Positions 19,001 to 29,547 are shown, numbered from the stretch's first letter. The stretch is 64,000 nucleotides of DNA from UBA7985 sp038141425 (GCA_038141425.1 JAYQIC010000011.1:419515-483514), one strand, 5' to 3'. Translations and numbers: made by a program. Notes: generated by a model not told the origin, from the sequence alone.

Positions 19001-20030
19001 TCAGCCTGTGGCGGCGGTCGGGGTCATCAGTGGCGGCGCTGGAGACACTGGCGCGGGGGATGCCTTCGCCTCCATGGGGCTGGCGCGGCGGGAGGCTTTC
19101 TGGGCGATCAAGGCGCTGCCCGATGAGCCGCTGCCGCTGCCGCTGTTCGCCGCCGCGGCGGCCGAGGAGTGGGGGGACGTGGCGCAGGGGGCAGAGGCGC
19201 TGCCGGCGATGAGCGTGGGTGAGGAGGTTGCCGACGACTACCGCGCGCTGCGGCTCTCGCTCAAGGCGCACCCCATGGCGCTGGTCCGCGACCGGCTGAG
19301 CGCGGCGGGTCGGGTGCCGGCGCGGGCGCTGTGGTATCTGACGGACGGGGCGCTGGTTAGGGTGGCCGGGATCGTTCTGGTGCGACAGCGGCCCGGGTCG
19401 GCGCGGGGGGTGATCTTCATCACCCTCGAGGACGAGACCGGGGTCGCCAATCTGGTGATCTGGTCGGACCGGTTCGAGCAGTATCGCCGGGCGGTGCTGT
19501 CGGCGTCGCTGCTGGAGGTCTGGGGGCGGGTGCAGAAGGTCGGCGAGGGTGAACATCAGGTCATCCATATCACCGCCCAGCAGCTGTTTGACCGCTCGGC
19601 GCTGCTGGCTCAGATGCAGGTGGCTGAGGGCGAGATGGCGATGCTCGACAGCCCGGTCGAACCGCCGCTGGCGCGGGCCGACGAGGTGGTGCGGCCGCTG
19701 CCTGCGGATCCGCGATTGGCGGGGCTTGGCGATCTCGCTGGTCGGGCTGAGACGACGGCGCCGCTGCGGGCAATGGCTCAGAAGGGGCACTGGGGCACCG
19801 GGCAGGGGGTTGGCCAGTCGATTGAGAAGTCGATTGAGAAGCCAATTGAGCGGCCCCTGATCGATCGGTTCATGGCTTGGTTGACGGATCCACGCAGGAG
19901 CCGGATGGGAGATCGGCCGGAACTCTGGTCGGCGCTCTGGTTGGCGCTCAGACCCCCCCATACGGGTCTGGGTGCGCCCAATCCCTTTGGTCAGTCTGGC
20001 CGTCGACAGCGGCGCGTACGTCGAGCCTGA
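16091..20030 (+). CDS. dnaE2: Error-prone DNA polymerase III alpha subunit DnaE2 (multiple frameshifts)
   Basis: SOS translesion polymerase. N-terminal PHP domain (YVELQASSNFSFLRGASHADE), palm with SAANSTVCFCLGI and the catalytic PDIDVDFEH, fingers around FQVESRAQMNMLPRLRP, QEQAMKIAIVAAGF, FPESHAASFALLVYTSS and an OB fold near RVAGIVLVRQRPGSARGVIF. Frame breaks: extra C at 17601-17602, missing C at 18275-18277, an unresolved one around 18820-18900, missing G at 19055-19059. After about 19680 the sequence leaves the family and runs as a Glu/Lys/Ile repeat-bearing tail (GQSIEKSIEKPIERP) to 20030. Confidence 0.92.
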
Positions 20031-20422
20031 GACTGTCGAAGCATTCTGAGCGTCATTGGATCCGAGATCGGTACACGCTCACAGCCGAAGGCGTTTGAGC
20101 ATAACTTGCCGGGGCGCGGCGGTGCTCGACGCAGCCGTCTGACCGCGCCACACCGGCGTCGGATTGCGCCCGTCAGTCAGAAGGTCAGTTTACTCCGACC
20201 TTCTGCTTTGATGAGAAAGTCAGAGTGATGCACTGTCGGCGTGCAGAGCTCGCGCACGCTCAAAGGCAAAGCCGTTTTGAGGGTCACTTGAAAGGTGGCG
20301 TGCACGGCCCGCTGTCTTCGGGAACTCTCCGCGCAACCCCGGTGTCGCCAAAAATGACGGCTCTCCAGGCTACGCGCCCTTGTCCCCATGCATCTGAATT
20401 GATAAGCCAACAGGGTCGGAAG
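20031..20422. other. Gene-free stretch after dnaE2
   Basis: No credible frame. Directly after the dnaE2 stop is a GAGCCTGAGACTGTCGAAG sequence resembling GAGCCTGTCGAAG at 39785-39797, a motif of the dispersed intergenic type. Base composition falls towards AT here. Confidence 0.45.
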
Positions 20423-20494
20423 GCGGGTGTAGCTCAGTGGTAGAGCAGTAGCTTCCCTTGCTAGGTCGAGGCAACTGATCCCTTCACCCATCCA
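20423..20494 (+). pseudogene. Degenerate tRNA-Gly (anticodon CCC)
   Basis: GCGGGTG acceptor strand, TAGCTCAGTGGTAGAGC D arm, anticodon stem GTAGC/GCTAG around the loop TTCCCTT (CCC), then CCCTTCACCCATCCA as the 3' end. The T loop reads AACTGAT instead of TTCGATT, the acceptor 3' strand is one base short with mismatches, and position 37 is T not A. So the 5' half is a good tRNA and the 3' half is damaged: a pseudo-tRNA, a remnant of an integration, or poor sequence. Confidence 0.55.
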
Positions 20495-21165
20495 AGACTT
20501 GTAGAAAAAGCCAGTAAAAATAATGCTGTCCGGGCCGTCGCATTTGCAGCTACGGCTGTTAAAAAACAGCTCCAAAACACGCTACATATGCCCCCTGTAG
20601 CAGACCGATCTTTGTCGACTGCCCGTCTGAGTGTGGGGCTTTGTGCTCAACCCTCCGCTGTCGCAGTGACAGACTCCTGGCGTCGTCGAGCCACTTCAAC
20701 GGGCGTAAGGACAGCGGCTGCAGGGTGGGCACCTGAGACGGCGGTCCTTTACGAAGCCCCATAAGGCGACGCGAACGTCCCCCAATCAGCCCGACCAAGC
20801 CAGAACACACCGCCATCGAGAAGAAGTTTGAGGTCATGCTGCGTCCGACCACCCTGTTCGACACGGTGCCAAGGCTCTGAGGTTGTCCGGCCTCACTGAA
20901 GCCCGGAGACCTCGCTGACCCATAAGATGAAACCGAACTCTGTAGTGGCGCGGGGCTGCAGCACTGGCGACAGTCTGACCGTGCCGAAGGTTGCAGCGGA
21001 GAAAATCGACGCTCAGGAGGGCCGGGGTCAGATTGATCCATGGGCCTGCCGAATGCTGCCCAGCGCGGCACCCAACAAATGAAATTTTTAGCCGCTAATG
21101 TAGCATATTTGTGAAAATCACTTTACGTGTACTGCGAGTATTGCAGCCCGTGGAGGTCAAAAAGC
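20495..21165. other. Gene-free AT-richer stretch
   Basis: No supported gene on either strand. A small hairpin GCTGTT-AAAA-AACAGC lies near 20556-20571. The two long frames on the minus strand here lack any recognisable protein features. Confidence 0.45.
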
Positions 21166-21450
21166 ATGCTGAAATTCATTACTCTTCTGACAACAATGGT
21201 GCTCGCATTTGCAAACATTGCCAACGCCCAGAGAGAAATTCGATGTGACACCCCAGCGATGGATCGCCTAGGTCTTCTGGAATCCTCCGTTTCTTATTGG
21301 TCGAAGGACGATTTCACTTGCTGGGAACAGATCGACGGGGTGGCGATTTTCACGGTGGCTGAGGCTGATGGCGACAGGTATTACCAGTTAAGGCAGGAAG
21401 CGCGACTTTGGAAAGTTACGGATTGGGAATGGACAAGCCGAGTAACTTGA
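21166..21450 (+). CDS. Small secreted hypothetical protein
   Basis: 94 residues from ATG 21166, chosen because TGGAGG (21151-21156) lies at good distance and because the Met opens a clean signal peptide (MLKFITLLTTMVLAFANIANA). The mature part (QREIRCDTPAMDRLGLLESS, DDFTCWEQIDGVAIFTV) has two cysteines and no family I recognise. Base composition is lower in GC than the flanking chromosome, like the surrounding gene-poor region. Confidence 0.55.
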   Translation: MLKFITLLTTMVLAFANIANAQREIRCDTPAMDRLGLLESSVSYWSKDDFTCWEQIDGVAIFTVAEADGDRYYQLRQEARLWKVTDWEWTSRVT

Positions 21451-21878
21451 AATCAATCCCGATGCATTTCCAACAGAGCACGATGGCTTGATCTGGTATG
21501 TCGTAAATACCAGTGGGATGAAGAAGGTGAAGAAGCTTTTGTTTGAAGGTTTTGGCTGAGTCGCCAAACAAGGCGAAGCGCCAATACATAGATTTCTGCA
21601 CCAGGGAGTTTACGGGCGCATCATGGCATTTGACGAAGCCACTGTTCTGACGAGGCTTCCCGTAATCCCTTCTAGGTGAGGGGAGCCGCAACTCCCATGA
21701 CAGGTGGGGGAAAGCCTCCCAAATTGGAGCCTTTAGCAGGGCGCCGGAAAGGCAATGGATCGGCTCTTCACCCCACGCGAGTTTTGACAGGGGCAGCGCT
21801 AGCACGTCGCCCCTTCGTCGTCAGTCCTCAGATCCGAATTTCTTTAAGAAGCCGGTGCCGCCTCGCGCCTTCTTTAAC
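21451..21878. other. Gene-free spacer
   Basis: 428 bp with no convincing gene. The minus-strand frame 21416-21805 is lysine/leucine scatter without motifs. Confidence 0.4.
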
Positions 21879-22618
21879 TCAGGACTTGTCCGGGTCCGCA
21901 AGGGCGCCGGACCCGATTTTGCGTTCGGTCAATAACCCGCTTTGCATCACCCGCAGGGCGATTGCCAAAGCCAGCAAAGCCGCCAAAGTCCCATCCGAGC
22001 CAGCAAAGGGCCCCGAAACCACCGCCCCGCCGATGCCACCGAACAGCTCGCTCAGCGATCCGTTCTCCACGCTATTCGCCCAGCGCTCGGCGCCTTCCAG
22101 TGCCTGATCCAGCGCCTTCATGGTCGCGCTCAGATCCTCGCTGCCATCCTTGAGCCAGGCCATGGAAGCGCGAATGTACACCACCGTCAGCCCGTTCTGA
22201 CGAAACTTGCCGCGAAGCCCACCCTCGCCCAGACCCGCCGCCTCAAGCATCCAGCCCATGGACCGCTGCAGGTGCTTGTGGGTCATCGCCGCGAGCCGCA
22301 AGTCGGACCGGGCGGAAAATGCCATCATCCCGAGCGAGTTGCGGTAGGGTGTCAGGGCATCGAAGCGGGCCATGATTACTTCGAACAGGCGGTCGCGCGG
22401 GCTGTCGTTTACGTCGATCGACGCGCACTCCTCCAGCACCGCTCGTCAACGTGCCGGTTAAGCGCACTGATCAAGTCGTACTTGCTGTCGATCAGCGCCC
22501 TCCAGGTCGACGAGGGTCAGCTCCAGTGCCGCCGCCAGATCGGCGAGGGTCAGGCGCGACCACCCTTTTCCTCAACAGTGGCAAAGGCACGCTCAAGATG
22601 AGTGGACGACAGTTGCAC
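21879..22618 (-). CDS. TetR/COQ9-like family protein (three frameshifts)
   Basis: The C-terminal 186 codons (21879-22439) are intact: RDRLFEVIMARFDALTPYRN, WMLEAAGL, ALDQALEGAERWANS, matching the COQ9/TetR-like proteins of alphaproteobacteria. Upstream, the HTH can be read only by switching frames: LERAFATVEEKGGRA, then LTLADLAAALELTLVDL, then ALIDSKYDLISALNRHVDE. This needs a missing C, an extra G and a missing G within about 160 bp. GTG at 22618 is the likely start, overlapping the neighbour by 26 bp. Confidence 0.75.
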
Positions 22619-23502
22619 GGGTTCGGCTTCCTTCGATCGATAACGGCAGCAAAGCCGCGCAGGCTCGGTTCTGCATGAAAAAGTCAGCCGTATAGCGATC
22701 GGTGGGCTGCAGATCGGTCAGCCGCAGCGTGCCGTCGGCGAGGTCGAAGATGAACACCCCGGCCGGGCCACCATCGGCGCGCGGGATCTGCACCAGCGCC
22801 CGCCCGGGGGCGTCAGCTTCGCAGAACAGGCTGCCCGCCATCTCCAGCGAGCCAAAGGCGTGATTGCTGTAACCATCCAGCGGGATGCGGGCGAGGGTAT
22901 CGAGCTGGCCGCCGTTCCACTGGTGCACCCGCAGCACCGGGGCAATGTGAGGGGTCTCGATCACCGCAATCTCGCGCGATCCGTCCCCGTCGAGGTCCAC
23001 AGCACCATCGAGCGGGTTCAGCCAGCGGTTCGGGGCGCCGATGAAAGCCGACCGGGCCATCGGGTACACGGTCGCGCTGGTCTCACCCTCACCCGGATCA
23101 AAGGCGTAGAGCGCGACGGCCGCGCCCCGGTTCCGGTCGGCCACGATCAGGATCACTTCACTCAGGCCGTCGTCGTCGAGGATCCACGACCCGGACACGC
23201 CGGTCTTCGAACACCTGCTCAAAGGGCAGGTTGTAGGGCCGCAGCGCGGCGCCGTTTTCGTCGATGGTCAGGATGGTGCCGTACTCGAAGGGCTGGCCGA
23301 AGACACCGTGCTTGTAGCGCTGGGTCGGGTTGGCGAGGCACACGCCGAGCAGGTCATCGCAGGCGCCGAGTTTGACCGTGTTGACCACCGCCTGCGCGCC
23401 GGCTGAGCCGGGCAGAACCAAGGCGGCCGTCAAAGCCACCGCGCCAAGCCCTGCAAATACGGTCCGAAGGCCGGAAAGAAGCCGAATGAAAGACTTTACC
23501 AT
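22593..23502 (-). CDS. Secreted FG-GAP/VCBS-like hypothetical protein (frameshifted)
   Basis: Signal peptide (LRTVFAGLGAVALTAALVLP, cleavage near AGAQA) then LGACDDLLGVCLANPTQRYK. After a frame change at about 23195-23210 homology-like sequence continues: SGSWILDDDGLSEVILIVAD, WLNPLDGAVDLDGDGSREIA, where DLDGDGSREI is the calcium-binding motif of FG-GAP/VCBS beta-propeller blades. Role unknown; conserved-looking companion of the TetR-like gene downstream. Confidence 0.65.
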
Positions 23503-23526
23503 CTTTGATCAATCTCCCACCCGTGT

Positions 23527-24067
23527 TCAGAACCCGCGTCCGCCTTCGAGGAAGGCCAGCTCTTCGGCGGTCGATTCACGCCCCAGAACGGCATTGCGAT
23601 GCGGGTAGCGCCCGAAGCGTTCGAGCACGGCACGATGCTGGATCTGGGATTCGAGGTTTCGCTCAAGACCGGGTCGAGAGAACAGCTCCCCGGCGATATC
23701 ATGGATAGCGAGGCTTTCGGAGTGCATGAACGGCAAGAACAGGAAGGCCAGTTGCGGCCCCTGCAGCGCCTGATCGGCCCCGGCCCGGATCGCTTCCTGC
23801 GCCAGCGCCAGCGCCAGGGGGTCAGCGGCGAAACCGCGTCCGTCTTCCCGATACAGATTGCGGGAAAACTGGTCGAGTACGATGATTTCAGCCAGCCGCC
23901 CTTCGGGTGTCTCGCGCCACGACCAGAGCTCGGCCCGGACCGCCGCGGTCGTGGGTCTCGCCAAAGCGGGTGCGGATGGCCTCGTCGACCTCAGCAAAGG
24001 TCTTGAACCACTGCTCGGGCGTCAGTTCTTCGAACCAGAATGCCAGAACATCGTCGGCCGTTGCCAT
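23527..24067 (-). CDS. DUF924 family protein (frameshifted)
   Basis: Start at 24067: MATADDVLAFWFEELTPEQW. The frame jumps at about 23947 (extra C in CGACCGCGG), and continues with LWSWRETPEGRLAEIIVLDQ, FSRNLYREDGRGFAADPLAL, LAFLFLPFMHSESL and HRAVLERFGRYPHRN. These are the hallmarks of DUF924, an alpha-helical family of unknown function (about 180 residues, as here). Confidence 0.85.
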
Positions 24068-24114
24068 CGCTTTTCCCTTTCGTCTGAGTTTTGTCCGTGT
24101 CGCCGTGGCGCCCC

Positions 24115-24618
24115 TCAGCCCGTCCGCAGCTTGTCCCGGATCGGCGTGAAAGCCTCGACCACATGGGCATAGAGATCGCGCTTGAAAGGCACGATCAGGT
24201 CCATGGTCTGTTCGAGTTCGACCCACTGCCACGCACTGAATTCAGGCTCGCGGGTGTCGATATTGACGTCGCTGTCCTGCCCCAGAAACACGAAGGCGAA
24301 CCATCGCTGCTGCTGCCCCGCGTAGGACCCGCGCCACAGCTGCCGGCGGAGCTCATCGGGGAAATCGTAGGTCAGCCAGCCCTCGGGGCTGTCGAGCGCG
24401 CGGGTCAGTGCCGGCGGTCACGCCGGTTTCTTCTTCCAGCTCGCGCCGGGCCGCGTCGAAGGGTCTTCGCCCGGGTCGAGACCGCCCTGCGGCATCTGCC
24501 ACGCCGGGCCGGGGTTATCGATCCGCTGCCCGACCCAGACCTGCGCCTGCGCGTTGAACAGCACCACCCCCGCACCGCGTCGGTAGCGGGGTCGGTTCCG
24601 GTCGGTGGTGGCCTGCAT
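24115..24618 (-). CDS. rppH: RNA pyrophosphohydrolase RppH (Nudix; two or more frameshifts)
   Basis: Removes pyrophosphate from 5' ends of mRNA to start decay. Start at 24618 shares one base with the ctpA stop (TGATG). YRRGAGVVLFN, VWVGQRIDNPGPAWQMPQGG and GEDP open the Nudix box; RRELEEETGV is found one frame over, then FPDELRRQLWRGSYAGQQQR and DSDVNIDTREPEFSAWQWVE, ending with FTPIRDKLRTG at 24115. The order of motifs is complete; only the frame is broken (near 24460 and 24410). Confidence 0.85.
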
Positions 24619-26042
24619 CAGTTCTGGTACAGGGCAATGCCGCGGATCAGGTCGCGGGCGCGGACCAGCTGGAAGTCGAAGAACTCCTCTTCGTCTTCGC
24701 CAGCGTCGGCCTCGGCATCGTCAGCTTCGCCTTCGGTGTCGCCAGCGCCTTCGCCTTCACCGTCTTGCGCGCTCTCATCACTGCCATTCGCGCCGTCGAC
24801 AGTGCCGTCAGCGCCATCGGTGGTGGCATCATCGCCTGTTGTAGCGTTGCTGCCGGTGTCAGCCCCGTCTTCAGCGGCTTCTTCTCCGTCATCCAGCGCG
24901 TTGTTGAGATCGCGCTCGTAGCGGAAGTTCTCCGACCCATAGCCTTCGAGTGGCTCCAGCCGGGCCAGTTCCACCAGAATATCCGGCTCGATGCCCTTGG
25001 CCTGAATCGACTCACCCGATGGTGTGAAATAGCGCGCGGTGGTCAGGCGCAGGCCGCCGTCTTCACCCAGCCCGATCAGCGTCTGCACCGAGCCCTTACC
25101 AAAGGTCGGGGTACCGAGCAGGATGGCGCGGCGGTGATCCTGCAGCGCGCCGGCAACAATCTCAGATGCCGACGCCGAACCACCGTTGATCAGCACCACC
25201 AGCGGCTTGCCGTTGATGAAGTCACCCTGCTTCGCGAAGTAGGAGGCGTCGTCTTCGCTGTTCCGGTTGCGGACCGAGACGATTTCACCGTCGTCGAGGA
25301 AGGCATCAGCAACGCGGATCGACTGGCTCAGGTTACCGCCGGGGTTGTTGCGCAGGTCGAGGATGTAGCCGATCAGCTCCACGTCCGCCTCAGCGGCTTC
25401 CTCGTCGAGCTTGGCCAGCTCCTTCTCGAGGCTTTCCCCGGTGGAACCGAGGAAGCGGTTGATACGGATATAGCCGATATCACCGTCGTCGATGATGGTC
25501 CGCACCGAGAAGAACGGGATGTTGCCCCGGGTCACGGTGACGTCGAAGGACTTCTGCGTCGCCGGGCGGTAAACGGTCAGGGTAATGTCGGTGCCCAGTT
25601 CGCCGCGCATGATCTCGACGGCCTGGTCGAGGGTCTTGCCCTGCACGCTCTCACCGTCGAGCGCGGTGATCAGGTCTTCAGCCTGCAGCCCGGCGCGCGC
25701 GCCGGGGGTGTCGTCGATGGGGGCAATGACCTTGACGTAGCCCTCTTCCATCGTGACCTGAATGCCGATCCCGCCGAAGGTGCCGCGCACGTCGCTGCGG
25801 GTTTCCTCGTAGGCCTCTGGCGGCTCATAGCCGGAGTGCGGATCGAGGCTCTGCAGCATGCCCTGTATCGCCGCGCGGATCAGCGCCTCGTCGTCGACCT
25901 CTTCGACATAGTTGGCGCGGACGGTGTCGAAGACATCGCCGAACAGCTTCAGGCTCTTGTAAGTATCCTCGTTCTGGGCCATGCTCAGCGGCGCCCAGAT
26001 CGCGGCACCGACCACACCGGCGGCGAGGAACAGCGCTGACAC
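24618..26042 (-). CDS. ctpA: Carboxyl-terminal processing protease (S41)
   Basis: 474 residues with an N-terminal signal anchor, a PDZ domain (EEGYVKVIAPIDDTPGARAG) and the S41 catalytic core: Ser in GSASASEIVAG and Lys in FGKGSVQ. The C-terminus is a long acidic Asp/Glu/Gly/Ala tail of about 90 residues, then EEFFDFQLVRARDLI. Start at GTG 26042; an ATG at 26064 (MNKFLRRGVS) probably is the true start in a neighbouring frame separated by an indel. Third in the gpmI-envC-ctpA-rppH run. Confidence 0.93.
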   Translation of the reverse strand: MSALFLAAGVVGAAIWAPLSMAQNEDTYKSLKLFGDVFDTVRANYVEEVDDEALIRAAIQGMLQSLDPHSGYEPPEAYEETRSDVRGTFGGIGIQVTMEEGYVKVIAPIDDTPGARAGLQAEDLITALDGESVQGKTLDQAVEIMRGELGTDITLTVYRPATQKSFDVTVTRGNIPFFSVRTIIDDGDIGYIRINRFLGSTGESLEKELAKLDEEAAEADVELIGYILDLRNNPGGNLSQSIRVADAFLDDGEIVSVRNRNSEDDASYFAKQGDFINGKPLVVLINGGSASASEIVAGALQDHRRAILLGTPTFGKGSVQTLIGLGEDGGLRLTTARYFTPSGESIQAKGIEPDILVELARLEPLEGYGSENFRYERDLNNALDDGEEAAEDGADTGSNATTGDDATTDGADGTVDGANGSDESAQDGEGEGAGDTEGEADDAEADAGEDEEEFFDFQLVRARDLIRGIALYQN

Positions 26043-26056
26043 CCCGTCTCAAAAAC

Positions 26057-27100
26057 TTATTCATCGACTATCGGTCCTATCAAGGTCAGGGGGTCAACCG
26101 GCACCTGGTTCACCCGAAATTCGAAGTTCAAGCGGTGCTGACCCGCCGGGTCGGGGTCCATGACGCCGACGGGGGTCCGCTGCTTTATCCAGTCGCCAAC
26201 GGAGATGGCGAAACTATGGAGCCCAGCTAACAAGGTAGCGCCCCCGCCCTCATGTTCAATCACGAGCAGGTTACCGAAGCTGCCATAGGGGGCGGCGAAC
26301 ACGACTTTTCCGTCGTAGGGCGCATAAACGATGGCCCCCGGTCCGCTGCCAAGCCGCAGTCCCTTGTGGAACAGTCGCCCCGGATCACCGGGGTCGTCTT
26401 CACGGAAACCGAAGAGCAATCGGGGCTGCCGGAGCGGCATGATCAGGGGCGTGCGCCCGAGGACAGGGCCTGCTGATCCGGGAAGCTGGCGATGGGAATG
26501 GGAACGTCGCCGCGAAGGCTCAGAGTCTGATTCTCGCCTGCCGATGGGCTGTCCTTCCGGCGCAGGTCGAGGTCCGCGCGTGGGCTGCGTGTCAGGCTGT
26601 CAACCGTAGGGTCCGAGCGGCCTTCGAGCGCCAGCGCCGCGCGGCGTTTTTCGACTTCCGCGCGCAGCCGCGCCACCTCAGCCCGGGTTGCGTCCAGCGC
26701 GTCGAGCTGGCGCTGGGTATCGGCGATGCTGTGCCCGAGGCTGTTGCGCATGAACCGCGCCAGCGCCTGCGACCGCAGACCATCGGGGTGGACCACCTCA
26801 CCGCTCCAGGTGATGGGCTGACCGGCCAGATGACCCAGCGCGACCATGGCATCGCGGCGGAAGCCCTGCAGCTGCTGGCTGCCTGCGTTCAGGCGTGCTT
26901 CCTCGGCGAGGGCGGTTTCGAGCTGCTGGTTGTAGTCGAGCAATTCGGCGGTGAGCGTATCAAGGGGACCGACGGTCTCCGCGGCTGCGGGATCACTGGT
27001 CTGGGCGTGGGCCGCAGGCAGCGTCACCGCGACGAAGCACGGCCAGCAGCGACAGCGGCAGCATCAGGAGGGCAGGGCGCGAGAGCAGTCGCGGGGTCAC
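26057..27100 (-). CDS. envC: Murein hydrolase activator EnvC (degenerate LytM/M23; frameshifted)
   Basis: Periplasmic activator of cell-division amidases. GTG at 27100 overlaps the gpmI stop. Signal peptide (RPALLMLPLSLLAV) runs into the frame TLPAAHAQTSDPAAAE after an indel near 27045. A coiled-coil part (QRQLDALDATRAEVARLRAE) precedes the LytM domain (HKGLRLGSGPGAIVYAPYDG, LLVIEHEGGG). The frame breaks at 26446-26449 (four G, five expected). The metal-binding Asp and HxH of active M23 enzymes are not seen, as expected of EnvC. Confidence 0.85.
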
Positions 27101-28639
27101 AGCAGCGACTCCCCGGTCATGGCCGCCGGCTTTGGACAGGCCCAGCAAGTCGAGCAGCGTTGGCGCCAGATCGGCCAGCCGGCCGTCGCGCAACGCCCGT
27201 CCCGGTCCTTCTGCGCTGCCGTCGCCGTCGGCTTCCACCGACCTGACCAGGGCCAGCGGCACCAGATTGGTGGTGTGGGCGGTGTGCGGGCCGTCGGTGG
27301 TCGTATCCCACATGGTCTCGCAGTTGCCGTGGTCTGCCGTGACCAGCATCGACCCGCCCCGCTGCATCACGGCGTCGATGGCGCGGCCAAGCTGCTGGTC
27401 CACAGCCTCGCAGGCGGCGATGGCGGCATCCAGATCCCCGGTATGGCCGACCATGTCCGGGTTGGCGAAGTTGCAGATGAAAACCTGATTGCCGGGGTCG
27501 AGGATGGTCTCGACCAGCCGATCGCCGACTTCGGGCGCGGACATTTCGGGTTGCAGGTCGTAAGTCGCAACCTTCGGACTGGGGACGAGGATACGGTGTT
27601 CGCCGGGGTTCGGCGCTTCGACCCCACCGTTGAAGAAAAACGTGACGTGCGGGTATTTCTCGGTCTCGGCCAGCCGGGTCTGCTGCAGGCCCGCCGCCGC
27701 CAGAACCTGCCCCAGCGTGTCAGGCAGGGGCTGTGGCGCGAAGGCGACGTGCATGTGTGCTGCCAGCGCGTCGGAATAGGCGGTCATACCCAGTGCGGTA
27801 GCGAAGCGGGGGCGGGCGCTGACATCGAAGCCGTCAAAGTCCGGCAGCAGCAGCGCGTTGAGGATCTGCCGCACGCGGTCCGACCGGAAGTTGAAGCAGG
27901 CAAGGGCATCGCCGTCTTCCATGGCCACAAAGTCGGGGGTGATCATGGGTTCGAGGAACTCGTCGGTCGTCCCGCCGGCATGGGCGGCGGCGATGGCCGC
28001 GTCGAGGTCGGTCACCGCCTCGCCTTCCCCCCGGCACAGGGCCGCGAAGGCGTGGCCGGTGCGTTCCCAGCGCTGGTCGCGGTCCATGGCCCAGTATCGC
28101 CCTTGCAGGCTGGCGATTTTCACCTCCGGGTAGTCCCGGCGGAAGGCTTGCAGATCGTCGGGCAGGGTGGTTGGCGGCACGTCCCTGCCATCGGCGAAGG
28201 CGTGCACCCGCACGTCCAGCCCGTGCCCGCTGAGCAGGCTGGCCAGCTGGCCCAGATGGTCCTGATGCGCATGGACCCCGCCGGGGGAGAGCAGCCCGAG
28301 CAGGTGCACACGCCCTGTGCCGGCCTTGGCTTCGGCCACAAAGTCGAGGATGGCGCGGTTTTCGGCAGCCTCGCCGCTGGCAAAGGCGGCGGTGATCCGG
28401 GGCAGGGTCTGCATCACCACCCGGCCCGATCCGATGTTGAGGTGGCCGACTTCGGAATTGCCGATCTGCCCCTCGGGCAGCCCGACATCGGCTCCGCTGG
28501 CGGCGAGGCGCGCGGTCGGAAACCGTTCCATCATGGCATCGAAGTTCGGGGTGCGGGCCAGCGCCGGCGCGTTGAATGCCGTCTCGCCCCGGACGCCCCA
28601 GCCATCGAGAATGATCAGTCCGACGGGCGCTTGGGGCAT
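27097..28639 (-). CDS. gpmI: 2,3-bisphosphoglycerate-independent phosphoglycerate mutase
   Basis: Glycolytic 3PG/2PG mutase of the alkaline-phosphatase superfamily, about 514 residues. Seen: LIILDGWG (metal Asp), GNSEVGH with the catalytic Ser, FADGRDVPP, RYWAMDRDQRWERT, FNFRSDRVRQI, NFANPDMVGHTG and VTADHGNCE. An extra A in the run at 27131-27133 displaces the last residues; removing it gives SKPAAMTGESLL and a stop at 27097, overlapping the envC start. Confidence 0.96.
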
Positions 28640-28688
28640 GGGGCGGGTTCCTGCAAAGGTCGAGGGGGTTTGGGCTTGCTGACCCTGC

Positions 28689-29129
28689 TTATACGCGATG
28701 ATAGGGGTGGCCGAGAAGGATCGTTTCTGCGCGGTAAATCTGCTCGAGCAGCAGGCCGCGCACCAGCTGGTGCGGCCAGGTCAGCCGCCCGAACCGGATC
28801 AGGCGGTCGGCGCGCTCGCGCACATCGTCAGACAGGCCGTCGGCACCACCGATGATGAAGCTCAGGCTCTGCCCCTGATCGAGCCGCTCACCGAGCAGGC
28901 GGGCAAAGTCCGGACTGGACATGTCCTCGCCGCGCTCGTCCAGCGCGATCACAAAGCTGCTGCCGGGCAGGGCAGCGAGCAGGTCGGCGCCTTCGCGCGC
29001 CTTGGACTCGCGTTCGGGAAACTCGCGCAGGGTGGTTTTGAGCCGCTTGAGGCGGGTCTGATAGCGGGTGACGAGTTCGGTCTCGGGGCCGCGTTTCAGC
29101 TTCCCGACCGCATATACCGTGACAGACAT
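28689..29129 (-). CDS. rlmH: 23S rRNA pseudouridine-1915 N3-methyltransferase
   Basis: 146-residue SPOUT methyltransferase acting on assembled 70S ribosomes. VYAVGKLKRGPE opening, FVIALDERGEDMSSPDFA, LSFIIGGADGLSDDVRERAD (AdoMet knot) and the C-terminal HQLVRGLLLEQIYRAETILL, ending GHPYHR. Complete and in frame. Twenty bp after rsfS. Confidence 0.96.
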   Translation of the reverse strand: MSVTVYAVGKLKRGPETELVTRYQTRLKRLKTTLREFPERESKAREGADLLAALPGSSFVIALDERGEDMSSPDFARLLGERLDQGQSLSFIIGGADGLSDDVRERADRLIRFGRLTWPHQLVRGLLLEQIYRAETILLGHPYHRV

Positions 29130-29148
29130 GGGTGCCGCTGCCGTCCGC

Positions 29149-29547
29149 CTAAACGGCGTTGGCGTTGGCGTTCACGTCGAACTTCGGGTCCCACATCTTT
29201 TCGAGCTGGTAGTAGGCGCGCACTTCCGGCCGGAAGATGTGCACCACCACGGAGTTCGCATCGACGCAGATCCAGTCGCCCTGACCGGTGCCGGTGATGG
29301 CAACGATGTCGGCGCCTATCTTCTTCAGATCCTGCCGCATGTACTCGGCGAGCGCGCCCACGTGCGTGGTCGAGCGGCCGGAACAAATCACCATGTGGTC
29401 GGAGACGGAGGTCCGATTGCGCAAATCAAAGGACACGATGTCCTCGGCCTTGTTATCGTCGAGGACGGTTTGCACGGTTTCCAGCACCACGGCTGGATCG
29501 ATTTCATTCGCGGTTGCTCCGGCGTCGGAGTGGTCCGCAGGCCGCAC
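29149..29547 (-). CDS. rsfS: Ribosome silencing factor RsfS
   Basis: 132 residues. Binds L14 and blocks subunit joining under nutrient limitation. Core motifs: DNKAEDIVSFDLRNRTSVSD, MVICSGRSTTHVGALAEYM, GQGDWICVDANSVVVHIFRP and YYQLEKMWD. A non-conserved 20-residue N-terminal lead is present. Paired with rlmH, as is usual. Confidence 0.95.
   Translation of the reverse strand: MRPADHSDAGATANEIDPAVVLETVQTVLDDNKAEDIVSFDLRNRTSVSDHMVICSGRSTTHVGALAEYMRQDLKKIGADIVAITGTGQGDWICVDANSVVVHIFRPEVRAYYQLEKMWDPKFDVNANANAV

Noticed and set aside
26429..26476. Separate small peptidase gene downstream of a truncated coiled-coil gene
   Set aside because: One missing base restores a continuous EnvC; two genes are unnecessary.
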